64,000 bases of DNA from Beijerinckiaceae bacterium (GTDB lineage Bacteria > Pseudomonadota > Alphaproteobacteria > Rhizobiales > Beijerinckiaceae): positions 1 through 64,000 of the forward strand of contig JAUXWZ010000157.1 of assembly GCA_030684835.1 (NCBI GenBank), read 5' to 3'. Shown in pieces: positions 36,291 through 45,114 of the stretch; the first letter of the stretch is position 1, and each line of letters opens with the position of its first letter. A model generated the notes under the pieces. It had not been told where the DNA came from, did no database searches, and was given only the letters and a program-made list of their open reading frames with translations. A program made the position numbers and the translations under genes.

Positions 36291-37319
36291 ATGAACGCGA
36301 AACAACTTGGCGCTCTGGGCATAGCGACGCTCCTTGCGGTTGCGACAACCGTGTGGACCGTGCAGACCTCACCGCAAAACATCGCATCCGACCGGCGCGG
36401 CGAACGGGTCTTCCCCGAATTGCTGTCGCGCGCGAATGATGTCGTGACAATATCGATCCGCGACGATGACCGAACCTTCACGGTCGAGCGCCGCGGCGAC
36501 GGTTTCTTCGACAAGGACTCCGGCTATGTCGTGCGTCCTGAATCGTTCCGCGACATGGTAGGCGGCGCAGCTTCGCTCACCTTCGAGGAAAGCAAGACGT
36601 CGGACCCCAACCGCTTCGTGGATCTCGGCCTGGGCGAACCCGGCAAGGGCCTCGGCGACAGGGCGGGCCGCGAAGTCGTCATGCGCGACGCCAAGGGAAT
36701 AGTGCTGGCCTCAGTCTTCGTGGGCAATCGCGATAACACCGTGGGCGGCGCCCGCGGCGGCACCTTCCTTCGCTTTCCTGGCCAGCAGCAAACCTATCTC
36801 ACGCGCGGCGAAATGCGCGTTCCCGTGCCACACGCCGCGTGGTTCGAGATCAATCTCATCAACTTCACGCGCGACAAGCTCGCGAGACTGGAGTTGAAGG
36901 GCGCAGGACAGGGCGATTACGTGCTGACCTCGGACCCGAAGGGCTCGGAACTCCAGCTTGCCACGCCAGTCGAAGGCCGCGCACCGGATGGCGGCAAGGT
37001 GTTGCGCCTGTCCTTCATGGTCGATCCCATCTCCTTCCAGGACGTGCGCGCGCCAAAGGGCGAGGTAAAGCCAGATGCTCGTCAATACATTGCGACCAGC
37101 CACGACGGCCTGCGCGTGACCGTATCGAGCGTCGGCGATCAGAAGGACGGCTGGGTGAGCATGCAGGTCGACACGACGGCAGAAGCGAACGACGCTGCTA
37201 AAAAGGAAGCCGCCGAGCTCGCGCCAAAAATGGACGGTTTCGAGTTCAAACTGTCGCAGAACGATATCGACCAGATGTCATGGACGCTTGAGGACATCAC
37301 GACCGAACCCAAGAGCTAA
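36291..37319 (+). CDS. DUF4340 domain protein
   Basis: A protein of 342 residues with an N-terminal membrane helix (LGALGIATLLAVATTVWTV) and a repeated beta-rich DUF4340 domain, including TFTVERRGDGFFDKDSGYVV and WFEINLINFTRDKLARLEL. DUF4340 proteins are regularly encoded after GldG-like genes and are thought to be extracytoplasmic partners of that ABC exporter. It starts 10 bases after the GldG-like stop. A palindromic repeat element follows the operon. Confidence 0.88.
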   Translation: MNAKQLGALGIATLLAVATTVWTVQTSPQNIASDRRGERVFPELLSRANDVVTISIRDDDRTFTVERRGDGFFDKDSGYVVRPESFRDMVGGAASLTFEESKTSDPNRFVDLGLGEPGKGLGDRAGREVVMRDAKGIVLASVFVGNRDNTVGGARGGTFLRFPGQQQTYLTRGEMRVPVPHAAWFEINLINFTRDKLARLELKGAGQGDYVLTSDPKGSELQLATPVEGRAPDGGKVLRLSFMVDPISFQDVRAPKGEVKPDARQYIATSHDGLRVTVSSVGDQKDGWVSMQVDTTAEANDAAKKEAAELAPKMDGFEFKLSQNDIDQMSWTLEDITTEPKS

Positions 37320-37334
37320 GGGAGCCTCCCCTTC

Positions 37335-37485
37335 CCTTCTCCCCGTTTCACGGGGAGAAGGTGGCGCGCAGCGCCGGATGAGGGGCAGCACATCCCTTGC
37401 AAGATAAGTTCGCGCCCTCTCCTGCGACATTGGCGCCGCCCCTCATCTGTCCTTCGGACATCTTCTCCCCACACGCGGGGAGAAG
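37335..37485. repeat. RIME-like intergenic palindromic element
   Basis: Two hairpins point at each other: the first with an 11-bp stem (37335-37345/37351-37361; CCTTCTCCCCG arms), the second with a 9-bp stem (37462-37470/37477-37485; CTTCTCCCC arms). Between them GGATGAGGGG faces CCCCTCAT, giving an overall inverted layout. This fits the rhizobial intergenic mosaic elements (RIME), present in many copies in Hyphomicrobiales genomes. It lies between convergent genes and could also end transcription. Confidence 0.7.
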
Positions 37486-37505
37486 AAAATCGCGCGACGG
37501 CGACC

Positions 37506-38477
37506 TCACAAATCCGGCCAGATCTCTTCCGGCTTCACGACGCGCGGCGAAAAATGCTGCTCGTGAACGTAGCGGCCAATGGCTTCCAGCGTCGGCCGGT
37601 TCGCCTCCATCCCATACGCCCAGAAGTCCTTGCCAAACGTGCGCCAGGCCTCTTCCACGTGGTCAATGAGCCACGGCAGCCCGAGGCGCAGCGCATCGGT
37701 GTCCCATAAGCCCTCAAGGGCGATATCGCGAGATTCGCAGAAAGCGTCATACAGACTCTGACGCACCCACGGATGCTCGCGCACCACATCATCGCGCAGC
37801 GCGATCGTATGCATGATGGGGAAAATTCGCGTGCGCTTGTAATAGTCCTTCTCAACCTCCTTGAAGTCGGGAAACAAACGCTCGATGCCCTCCCAGCCGT
37901 CTTCAAAGAGTTTTGGAATGTAGATCGACAACAGCGCATCGACGCGCCCCTCGATCATCATGCGTTCAAGTGTGTCGCCCTCGGGCACAAAGTCGAGCCT
38001 GATATCGGACGGCAAATCGAGCGGGATCAGCGGCGTCTCGGTGGGCTTGGTCAGTCCCCCCATGAACCAGTGCATGTCCTTGGCGTCGATGCCGTACTCA
38101 TCCTTCAGCATGCCGCGCATGAACGTGACCGCTGTCGACGAATATTGCGTCGTGCCCACACGTTTGCCGACAAGATCACGCGGATGTTTGATGCCCGCGC
38201 CCTTGCGCACATACATGCAGCCGTGGCGGAAGAATTTGGAAACCGCCACGGGAATGGCCACAAACGGACATTCGCCACGCCCGATCAGCGATGCGTAGGA
38301 CGCGAGCGATAGCTCCGAAGCGTCGAACTCACGGTTCTCCAGCATACGCGGAAACATCTGGCGGGGCCGCAGCACCAGCACTTCAAGGTCGATGCCGCGC
38401 GGCTTGACGCGGCCTTCGATGAGCGGGCGCGTGCGGTCATAATCCCAGCACGCCAAAGTAAGTTTGAGATCAGCCAT
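37506..38477 (-). CDS. Pht5-like (4,5-dihydroxyphthalate decarboxylase family) periplasmic-binding-fold protein
   Basis: A protein of 323 residues without signal peptide. It starts LKLTLACWDYDRTRPLIEGRVKP and has FDASELSLASYASLIGRGE, both shared by proteins annotated either as 4,5-dihydroxyphthalate decarboxylase (Pht5) or as ABC substrate-binding proteins with the PBP2 fold. The lack of a signal favours a cytoplasmic enzyme. Its ATG shares one base with the TauD stop (TGATG). No phthalate dioxygenase is nearby, so the substrate stays open. Confidence 0.75.
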   Translation of the reverse strand: MADLKLTLACWDYDRTRPLIEGRVKPRGIDLEVLVLRPRQMFPRMLENREFDASELSLASYASLIGRGECPFVAIPVAVSKFFRHGCMYVRKGAGIKHPRDLVGKRVGTTQYSSTAVTFMRGMLKDEYGIDAKDMHWFMGGLTKPTETPLIPLDLPSDIRLDFVPEGDTLERMMIEGRVDALLSIYIPKLFEDGWEGIERLFPDFKEVEKDYYKRTRIFPIMHTIALRDDVVREHPWVRQSLYDAFCESRDIALEGLWDTDALRLGLPWLIDHVEEAWRTFGKDFWAYGMEANRPTLEAIGRYVHEQHFSPRVVKPEEIWPDL

Positions 38478-39340
38478 CAGTAAGGCTTTACATCCGCCTT
38501 GACCGTCGTGCGCAGCATCAGCCGGCGCTCGGTCGAGGGGAAGTCGGTGCGCGCGTGGGTCGAGCAGCGGTTGTCCCACAACAGCAGGTCGCCAACACGC
38601 CATTCGTGCGAATAGACGAATTCGGGCTTCTCCGCGTGATCAAAGACCGCGCTGAGGATCGGCGCGGCCTCTTCATCGCTCATGCCTTCAAGCCCGATTG
38701 TCATGAGGCGGTTCATGTAGACCGCCTTGCGGCCGGTTTCCTCATGTGTGCGGAACGCGGGATGTTCCGCACGCGAAAAGGCCTCCGTGCCCTTGCCGTC
38801 GCCCTTCTGCGTCGAACCGTAATTATAATGATGCTGCGCCTTGCGGCCTTCAATCTTGGCGCGAAGCGCCGGATCCATCGTCTCATAGGCGGCATAGCCG
38901 CTTGCAAACAGCGTGTTGCCGCCCTTCGACGGAATCTCCACCGAGTAAAGCAGCGTTCCCTTGTCGGGAATATCCGAGTGGATCATGTCGTGATGAAACA
39001 TCATCTCACCGTCGGGCAAGGCGCCGATGGGCTCGCCGTTTTCGCGAATGTTGGAGATGAACATGATGCCCGGCAACACCCGGTCGAAACCTGCGGGGAA
39101 GTATTTCGGTGGCCTGCGAATGTGGCCCACCTCGCCAAACATCTGCGTCGCGCGCATGTGGTCTTCCTGGGTCAGCGTCTGCCCGCGGAAGATGATCACG
39201 ATATGGTCGAGCCATGTCTGGTAGATCGCTTTGATGGTCTGCGAGTCGACCGGCTTTGACAGATCGACGCCACGGATTTCCGCGCCGATGTGCTTGGTCA
39301 AGGGAACGACTTCGAACAGATTGTGCGGCGCTTCGTTCAT
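38477..39340 (-). CDS. TauD/TfdA family Fe(II)/2-oxoglutarate dioxygenase
   Basis: A protein of 287 residues. The iron ligands are the HxD motif in FHHDMIHSD and the distal His in CSTHARTDF; Arg in ERRLMLRTT should bind 2-oxoglutarate. The ATG at 39340 has GGGAGAG before it; the longer frame has no match. Enzymes of this family hydroxylate sulfonates, phenoxyacids and other small acids, releasing the side group. It is coupled to the Pht5-like gene and divergent from a hydroxyacid dehydrogenase. Confidence 0.88.
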   Translation of the reverse strand: MNEAPHNLFEVVPLTKHIGAEIRGVDLSKPVDSQTIKAIYQTWLDHIVIIFRGQTLTQEDHMRATQMFGEVGHIRRPPKYFPAGFDRVLPGIMFISNIRENGEPIGALPDGEMMFHHDMIHSDIPDKGTLLYSVEIPSKGGNTLFASGYAAYETMDPALRAKIEGRKAQHHYNYGSTQKGDGKGTEAFSRAEHPAFRTHEETGRKAVYMNRLMTIGLEGMSDEEAAPILSAVFDHAEKPEFVYSHEWRVGDLLLWDNRCSTHARTDFPSTERRLMLRTTVKADVKPY

Positions 39341-39540
39341 GCGTCTCTCCCGGACATTTTTGAGTTCGCCAGCGCCTTGAAAAGCAGCCAGCCGCATCAT
39401 TGCGAGATAGGGCTAAACTACAGGAACGGGCGGGCCACGCGCAAGCGCGCACAAGCTTGACCCATCCGGCCTTGCGCTGCAGATTGAGACAAACCGCGCT
39501 GCAAACGCGGTCGGGAGCGAAACGCAACAGGGGCCTCGCC

Positions 39541-40611
39541 ATGTCCAAGCCAAAGATTCTCATCTACGCGCCCCGCGAGGAGCCCGACGACATTCTTCAA
39601 AGGCTTGAAAGTTCGGGCTGCGAACTTGCCTTCGGCGACAGGGCCTGGCAATTGCCGCGCGGCGAACATGAGCAGGACCTTGTCGACGCCGCGCGCGATG
39701 CCGTCGCACTCATGGGCACGTCGATCCGCCACACGCCCATCACGCGGCGCGTCATGGAAGCCTCCCAGCGCCTGCGCATCGTCGCGAAATACACGGTCGG
39801 CGTCGACGACGTGGACACGGACGCGGCGACCGAACTTGGAATCATGGTCTGCCACGCGCCCACCGAGTCCAATTGCTTTGGCGTCGCCGAAACCACCGTG
39901 ATGATGATGCTCGCCATGCTCAAGAAGGCGGTGGAGCGCGATCAGGCCGTGCGTGCGGGCCAATGGCGTGAGCCGCATCTGGGCACCACTTTTCTGGGCC
40001 GCCGCGCCGATGGCTACGCTGGCGTCACCATTGGCCTTGTAGGCCTTGGCCGCATCGCAACCCGCGTGGCGCATCTCCTTGCCCCATGGCGCGTGCGCAT
40101 TATTGCGTATGATCCCTACATCCCACCCGCCGATTTCCTCCTCGCCGGCGTACAAAGCGTCAGTTACGAAACGCTGCTGCGTGAGTCAGACGTGGTGTCC
40201 TTCCATGTCGTGCTGACCAAGGAAACGCGCTTCATGCTGCGCGACGAGCAGATCGCGCTGATGAAACCCTCGGCCATCGTCGTCAACACGGCGCGCGGTA
40301 AGGTCATCGAGGAAGCCGCCGTGGCGCGCGCTATCGAGCAAGGCCGCCTGCGCGGCGCCGCCATTGACGCATTCGAGGAAGAGCCTGTGCCCATGGATTC
40401 CCCATTGCGCAAACTCGGCCATCGCGTGCTGTTGTCGCCGCACTCCGCGTCCTTCAACGAAGACGGCGAATTGCGCCCCGGCATTCAATGGGCGGCACGC
40501 TCCGTCCTCACCGCGCTTGGCGGCGGCATCCCCGACAACGTCTACAACCGCGACGTGATCCCAAAGTGGAAAGAGCGTTTTGGCGGCGTCAGCATTCTGA
40601 CGCCAGCGTGA
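39541..40611 (+). CDS. D-isomer-specific 2-hydroxyacid dehydrogenase (SerA-like)
   Basis: A protein of 356 residues. The NAD fold motif is GLVGLGRIATRVAHLL. The catalytic set is Arg in VVNTARGKVI, Glu in DAFEEEPV and His in LLSPHSASF. The start at 39541 follows AGGGG; the upstream frame overlaps the tauD start region and is not used. The enzyme would interconvert a 2-oxoacid and a D-2-hydroxyacid with NAD(P). The neighbouring TauD, Pht5-like and GMC genes suggest catabolism more than serine synthesis. Confidence 0.88.
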   Translation: MSKPKILIYAPREEPDDILQRLESSGCELAFGDRAWQLPRGEHEQDLVDAARDAVALMGTSIRHTPITRRVMEASQRLRIVAKYTVGVDDVDTDAATELGIMVCHAPTESNCFGVAETTVMMMLAMLKKAVERDQAVRAGQWREPHLGTTFLGRRADGYAGVTIGLVGLGRIATRVAHLLAPWRVRIIAYDPYIPPADFLLAGVQSVSYETLLRESDVVSFHVVLTKETRFMLRDEQIALMKPSAIVVNTARGKVIEEAAVARAIEQGRLRGAAIDAFEEEPVPMDSPLRKLGHRVLLSPHSASFNEDGELRPGIQWAARSVLTALGGGIPDNVYNRDVIPKWKERFGGVSILTPA

Positions 40612-40680
40612 ACTGCTGGCGGCGTAGACTCAGCGCTTCCGCCAGTTCGGTGACCAAGCACGGGCCGAGCACGAACCAAG

Positions 40681-40706
40681 CATGGTGACTAAGCATGGTG
40701 ACTAAG
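40681..40706 (+). repeat. short tandem repeat (2 x 13 bp)
   Basis: ATGGTGACTAAGC occurs twice in tandem, followed by a partial third copy (ATGGT) and preceded by a related CGGTGACCAAGC at 40647-40658. It lies in the 200-base spacer before the GMC oxidoreductase gene; no function is evident. Confidence 0.6.
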
Positions 40707-40811
40707 CATGGTTCTTGCCTGCTGGCGGGCGAAGGCATGGACGAATAGTCCGCGCCGTTGTACCCGTTGCGCAAATTTGCAGGCTCTCACGGCATTTGAA
40801 CAGGGACGGAA

Positions 40812-42440
40812 ATGGCCTCCAGCAACTACGACTACATCATCGTCGGCGCAGGCTCTGCGGGCTGCGTTCTCGCCAACCGGCTGACGGAAGATCCACTTTG
40901 CCGTGTGCTCTTGCTTGAGGCTGGCCCGCGCGATTGGCATCCGCTTATTCACATCCCCCTCGGCATGGGCAAGATGCACGATTGGTCGATGTTCGACTGG
41001 GGCTACCACACGGAGCCGGAAGAAACGCTGAACGGCCGACGTATCGAGGCGATGCGCGGCAAGGTGCTGGGAGGGTCATCGTCGGTCAACGTGATGGCCT
41101 ACACGCGCGGACATCGCGGCGACTACGACCGCTGGTCGAAGAACGGCGCGAACGGCTGGGCCTACGCCGATTGCCTGCCCTATTTCCGCCGCTGCGAGAC
41201 TTGGGAAGGCGGCGCGGACGAATATCGCGGCGGCGAAGGCCCACTGGGCACCGAATTCGCGCGCACGGACGATCCGCTTTTTCCGGCGTGGATGGACGCG
41301 GCCCGCCAGCGCGGCATTCCCGTCACGGACGACTACAATGGCGCGCAGGGCGAAGGCTTCGGCCGCAGCCAGTACACAATCCGCAACGGCCGCCGCTCAT
41401 CCACGTCCAACGCATTTTTGCGGCCGGCAGAAAAGCGCCCGAACCTTCGCGTTGAGACGCGTGCGCTGGTGTCCCGCGTCATCATGGAAGGCACACGCGC
41501 GCGCGGCGTCGCCTATTCGCATCATGGCATGCAGGTGCAGGCGACTGCGGACAGCGAGGTGATCCTCGCCGGCGGCACGTTCAACTCACCCCAATTGTTG
41601 ATGCTTTCGGGCATCGGACCCGCCGACCATCTCAAGCAAGTTGGCGTCAACCCGATCGTCGATCTGCCCGTGGGCAAGAACCTGCAGGATCATCTGGCTG
41701 CGATGATCATGTTTACGCGGCCCAACAACCCCTCGCCGTTCCGCGACACGCTGCGCGCCGACCGCATCATCTGGGCGATGGTGCAAGCCTATTTCTTCGG
41801 CAAGGGCGCGGGCACTGTGGTGCCGGGCGGCCTGCACGCGTTCATCAAGTCAAACCCCGGCCTCGAAGTGCCGGACATCGAGTTCATGTTCCGCGGCCTG
41901 CCTGCGAACGCCGGCATGTGGTTCCCGGGCGTCAAAAAGCCCTATGCCGACGGCTTCGGCATCCGCCCCTGCCTGCTACATCCCGAAAGCCGCGGCCAGG
42001 TGTTGCTGCGCTCATCCGATCCTGCGGACGCGCCGCGCATCGTCTACAATTTCTTCTCCTCGCCTAATGATCTGCCGCGCCTGCGCGAGGGCTTCAAGAT
42101 CGCTCGCGACGTCGCGCACCAGAAGGCGATGGACCCGTTCCGCGGCGAGGAAACCGCCAATACCGCCAAGGCGAAGACCGACGCGGAGATCGAGGCCTAC
42201 CTCAAGCGCGCAGCGATCACCGCGCATCATCCCGCAGGCACCTGCAAGATGGGTACGGACAGCCAGTCGGTGCTTGACACGCAATTGCGTGTGCGCGGCG
42301 TCGAAGGACTGCGCGTGGTGGACGCCTCCGCAATGCCCGACATGGTGGGGGCGCACATTAACGCCTGCGTCATTATGATGGCGGACAAGGCCTCCGACAT
42401 CATCCGCGGCCGCGATCCGCTGCCCGCCGTGAACGTCTGA
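40812..42440 (+). CDS. GMC family FAD oxidoreductase (choline dehydrogenase-like)
   Basis: A protein of 542 residues. FAD fold: YIIVGAGSAGCVLANRLTED; GMC signature 1 region GKVLGGSSSVNVMAYTRG; signature 2 region GTFNSPQLLMLSGIGP. The active-site His lies in AITAHHPAGTCKMG, with a second His/Asn near VGAHINACVIMMADKA. It oxidises an alcohol group with FAD; annotated relatives include choline dehydrogenase and alcohol dehydrogenases, substrate unknown. The unit ends at a strong terminator. Confidence 0.92.
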   Translation: MASSNYDYIIVGAGSAGCVLANRLTEDPLCRVLLLEAGPRDWHPLIHIPLGMGKMHDWSMFDWGYHTEPEETLNGRRIEAMRGKVLGGSSSVNVMAYTRGHRGDYDRWSKNGANGWAYADCLPYFRRCETWEGGADEYRGGEGPLGTEFARTDDPLFPAWMDAARQRGIPVTDDYNGAQGEGFGRSQYTIRNGRRSSTSNAFLRPAEKRPNLRVETRALVSRVIMEGTRARGVAYSHHGMQVQATADSEVILAGGTFNSPQLLMLSGIGPADHLKQVGVNPIVDLPVGKNLQDHLAAMIMFTRPNNPSPFRDTLRADRIIWAMVQAYFFGKGAGTVVPGGLHAFIKSNPGLEVPDIEFMFRGLPANAGMWFPGVKKPYADGFGIRPCLLHPESRGQVLLRSSDPADAPRIVYNFFSSPNDLPRLREGFKIARDVAHQKAMDPFRGEETANTAKAKTDAEIEAYLKRAAITAHHPAGTCKMGTDSQSVLDTQLRVRGVEGLRVVDASAMPDMVGAHINACVIMMADKASDIIRGRDPLPAVNV

Positions 42441-42490
42441 CCGCCAGAGTCGCCAGACCGCAAATCCAGACCGCAAGTCTACAATTGAAA

Positions 42491-42512
42491 ACGGCGCCCC
42501 GCGGGGCGCCGT
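42491..42512. terminator. bidirectional intrinsic terminator
   Basis: A 10-bp perfect GC-rich stem (ACGGCGCCCC/GGGGCGCCGT) with a 2-base gap, followed by CCTTGTTTT and preceded by AATTGAAA. It serves the convergent GMC and TctAB genes. Confidence 0.8.
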
Positions 42513-42519
42513 CCTTGTT

Positions 42520-44580
42520 TTAGAGTGAGGGGATGTAGTCCCTCAGCCAGGGCGCCCATCCACCCAGGTATGTTGGCGGCCACGGTATCGTCAGCGCCTG
42601 ATCAAATACGAAGTAAATGAAGATCGTCAGCAAGATCGCCATCGGCGCTACGATCCTCCAAGGCTCCTTATTTTCATAGCGCATGAACGCGGTGACAAAC
42701 AAAGGCACGGTTGGAATGAGCCCGATCACCGACATAGACGCCATGAACCCAACCAGCCAGGCGAAGAACACGCTTGCCCGCCGAATCGTCTCGCGCACCG
42801 ATAGGGTCGAATGATCGGTTTGCAGGTCCATATGCAGTCGTGGTCCCGTTTCCCCTCCCCTTCCCGGCCTCGGAACCGCTTGCGGGCGAAGCTCCGGACG
42901 GAATGTCAGGTGATTGAACAAGCTGATCGCACCCAGGAACAACCCGAGCGAACCCACGACCATCGGGACAACCTTCGCACTGAAGTTCCACGATGAGGCG
43001 TCGATAAGCATCAACGTCATCAAGCCCAGAATGAAAATGTAGAACAGGGTTGATGGCTTGAATGTTGGGCGCCCGTAGCCGCGCAACATGTTTCGCAAGC
43101 CGCCCTGCGTCCGCACGTCCTGCAGGAACGGCCGCAATATCGCGATAAAGGAAATCGCGAAGAAGAAAATCACCACGGGGCGCATGAACCATTCGACCCC
43201 ATAACGCTGGATCGAAATGAAGAGATAGCGCTCGATGATGGAGCCAAGAATCATGCCCAGGATCAACGGCGGGCGCGGCCACTTGAGCTGCTTCATCGTC
43301 CAGCCAAAGAGGCCGAACATCAGCAGCACATACAGATCGCCCCAGTTACGCGACGCCTGAAACGCGCCGACATACGTAATGGACATGATGATAGGCAGGA
43401 TCAGGGTGTAACGCAGCGTGGCGAGCTTTGCGAAATAGCCGCTGAACGCAAAGCACAAGCCTGCGCCAAAGATGTTGGCGAGGGCGATGCTCCACACCAT
43501 CGCATACGAGACCTGGAGATTCTTCGTGATCATGTCCGGACCCGGCACGAGGCCGTGGATCATGAACGCGCCGAGCAAAATCGCCATGCCGGCGGAACCT
43601 GGCACGCCAAAGACGATGGTCGGGACGAGCGAACCGCCCTCCTTCGCGTTGTTGGCTGATTCCGGCGCAATGACGCCGCGAACGTCGCCAGTGCCGAAGG
43701 TTTTATCAGCGCCCTTCTCCGTGCGCGCCGCGTGCCCGTAAGCGAGCCAGTCGATGACCGAACTGCCGATGCCGGGAACGGCGCCAAAGCCCGCGCCAAT
43801 CCATGAACAACGCAGAACAAGCCACCAGTGCCTGACGGCGTCCTTTGCCCCCTGAAGCATGCCTTCGCGCGGGTTGAACTTCAAATCTTTGGTGATTGAA
43901 GTGCGCTGAATCGCAAGATCGCACAATTCAGGCAACGCGAAGAGACCAAGAACGGCCGGAACGAGCGGCAGGCCCTCCCAGAGATAAAGCGTGTCGAGCG
44001 TCCAGCGCAGCGTGCCGGTCTGTGGATCGGAGCCGATCATGGCCAGCAAAATGCCGAAGCACGCAGCGATCAAGCCCCGAAGCGGTGCGCTGCCCGACAG
44101 AACGGCGACTGACGAAATGCCGAACACAGCGAGCGCCAGAAGCTCTGGTGAGCCGATAAACAGAATGACCGGACGTATCATCGGCAGCGCAAGCGCCATC
44201 AGAAACGCGCCAAAGACGCCGCCCATAAGAGAGGCAGTATAGGCGGCGGCTAGCGCGCGGCCAGCCTCGCCTTTTTTCGACATCGGAAGGCCGTCGAGCA
44301 CCGTCGCCTGCGACCCGGACGTACCCGGAACACCAAACAGAACGGCAGGAATCGTATCCGCCGTACTCGTTACGGCGCCTAGTCCCAGAAGCAGCGCGAA
44401 CGCGGCGTAGGCATCCATGCTGAACGTGAAAGGCAGGAGCAACGCAAGGCCAACAAGGCCGCCAATGCCCGGTAAAAGCCCGATGATCAGCCCCAAAAAG
44501 ACGCCGGTGAAGAGCATGAAGATCCTGAACGGATCCATGAGCATTACAAATGCGCCGCCTGCGGCGTTGAGCATATCCAA
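42520..44580 (-). CDS. fused TctA–TctB permease of a tripartite tricarboxylate transporter (copy 1)
   Basis: A protein of 686 residues. About 1-500 is TctA, with GLIIGLLPGIGGLVGLALLLPF and the PGIGSSVIDW and VPGSAGMAILLGAF loops. About 530-680 is a TctB-like four-helix domain (ASSWNFSAKVVPMVVG, IPTVPLFVTAFMRY). Normally the two are separate proteins. TTG at 44580 is chosen because AAGGAGG stands 8 bases before it; the ATG two codons in is too far. It imports carboxylates with a periplasmic Bug protein and the ion gradient. A close paralogue lies at 55843-57906. Confidence 0.9.
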   Translation of the reverse strand: MDMLNAAGGAFVMLMDPFRIFMLFTGVFLGLIIGLLPGIGGLVGLALLLPFTFSMDAYAAFALLLGLGAVTSTADTIPAVLFGVPGTSGSQATVLDGLPMSKKGEAGRALAAAYTASLMGGVFGAFLMALALPMIRPVILFIGSPELLALAVFGISSVAVLSGSAPLRGLIAACFGILLAMIGSDPQTGTLRWTLDTLYLWEGLPLVPAVLGLFALPELCDLAIQRTSITKDLKFNPREGMLQGAKDAVRHWWLVLRCSWIGAGFGAVPGIGSSVIDWLAYGHAARTEKGADKTFGTGDVRGVIAPESANNAKEGGSLVPTIVFGVPGSAGMAILLGAFMIHGLVPGPDMITKNLQVSYAMVWSIALANIFGAGLCFAFSGYFAKLATLRYTLILPIIMSITYVGAFQASRNWGDLYVLLMFGLFGWTMKQLKWPRPPLILGMILGSIIERYLFISIQRYGVEWFMRPVVIFFFAISFIAILRPFLQDVRTQGGLRNMLRGYGRPTFKPSTLFYIFILGLMTLMLIDASSWNFSAKVVPMVVGSLGLFLGAISLFNHLTFRPELRPQAVPRPGRGGETGPRLHMDLQTDHSTLSVRETIRRASVFFAWLVGFMASMSVIGLIPTVPLFVTAFMRYENKEPWRIVAPMAILLTIFIYFVFDQALTIPWPPTYLGGWAPWLRDYIPSL

Positions 44581-45114
44581 GCGAGTCGCCTCCTTGTGCG
44601 TCTACGCATTCGACCGCCTCAAATAGGCGGCGAAAATACGCAGCGTTTTCCCTTCCGCAAGAGCCTCTCGCTGGCCCTTCTGGACACCAATGACGCTGCC
44701 CGTTGCCCTAAAGGCGGTTCTGGCTGCACCGTCACCATACAAGCTTAAGATAGTTTTCCGACAAAAAATAGCCAGAGAAAACGACAATAATATGTATATT
44801 ACAGAACCATGGCAGTATTAACTAGCCAAAAAACAGACACTTGCGGAAATTTGCCTCTGTGTACTTGCAGATTTTACTAATGTAAGACTACGTAGCGAAA
44901 GAGGCCAATTTAAGCGTGGCATTTACTAGGTCGTTGCTAAATATGGGCTTATTCTTGGCCTGAAAGACCGTGAATACAATCGCTACGCTTCAAGCTTATC
45001 CGCCACGATTCGTCGCGTCCTCCTCGTCCAAGTTACGACGCCTGACTGGCCCGGCCCCTTGCCTCGCGCGCAACGGAAGAGGATGATCATCTCCTCATTC
45101 TGAAAGGCGACTGC
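44581..45114. other. AT-rich intergenic island
   Basis: 534 bases between divergent genes. The middle (about 44740-44990) is clearly richer in A and T than its surroundings, with runs such as ACAAAAAATAG and AATAATATGTATATTA. No open frame with family resemblance, no repeat ends and no terminator was found. It may hold the promoters of both neighbours or be a remnant of a lost gene. Confidence 0.5.

Noticed and set aside
34682-36450. Long leftward frames (247, 198 and 386 codons) opposite the GldG-like gene
   Set aside because: Shadows; the rightward frame has the GldG-like start, coiled coil and membrane ends.
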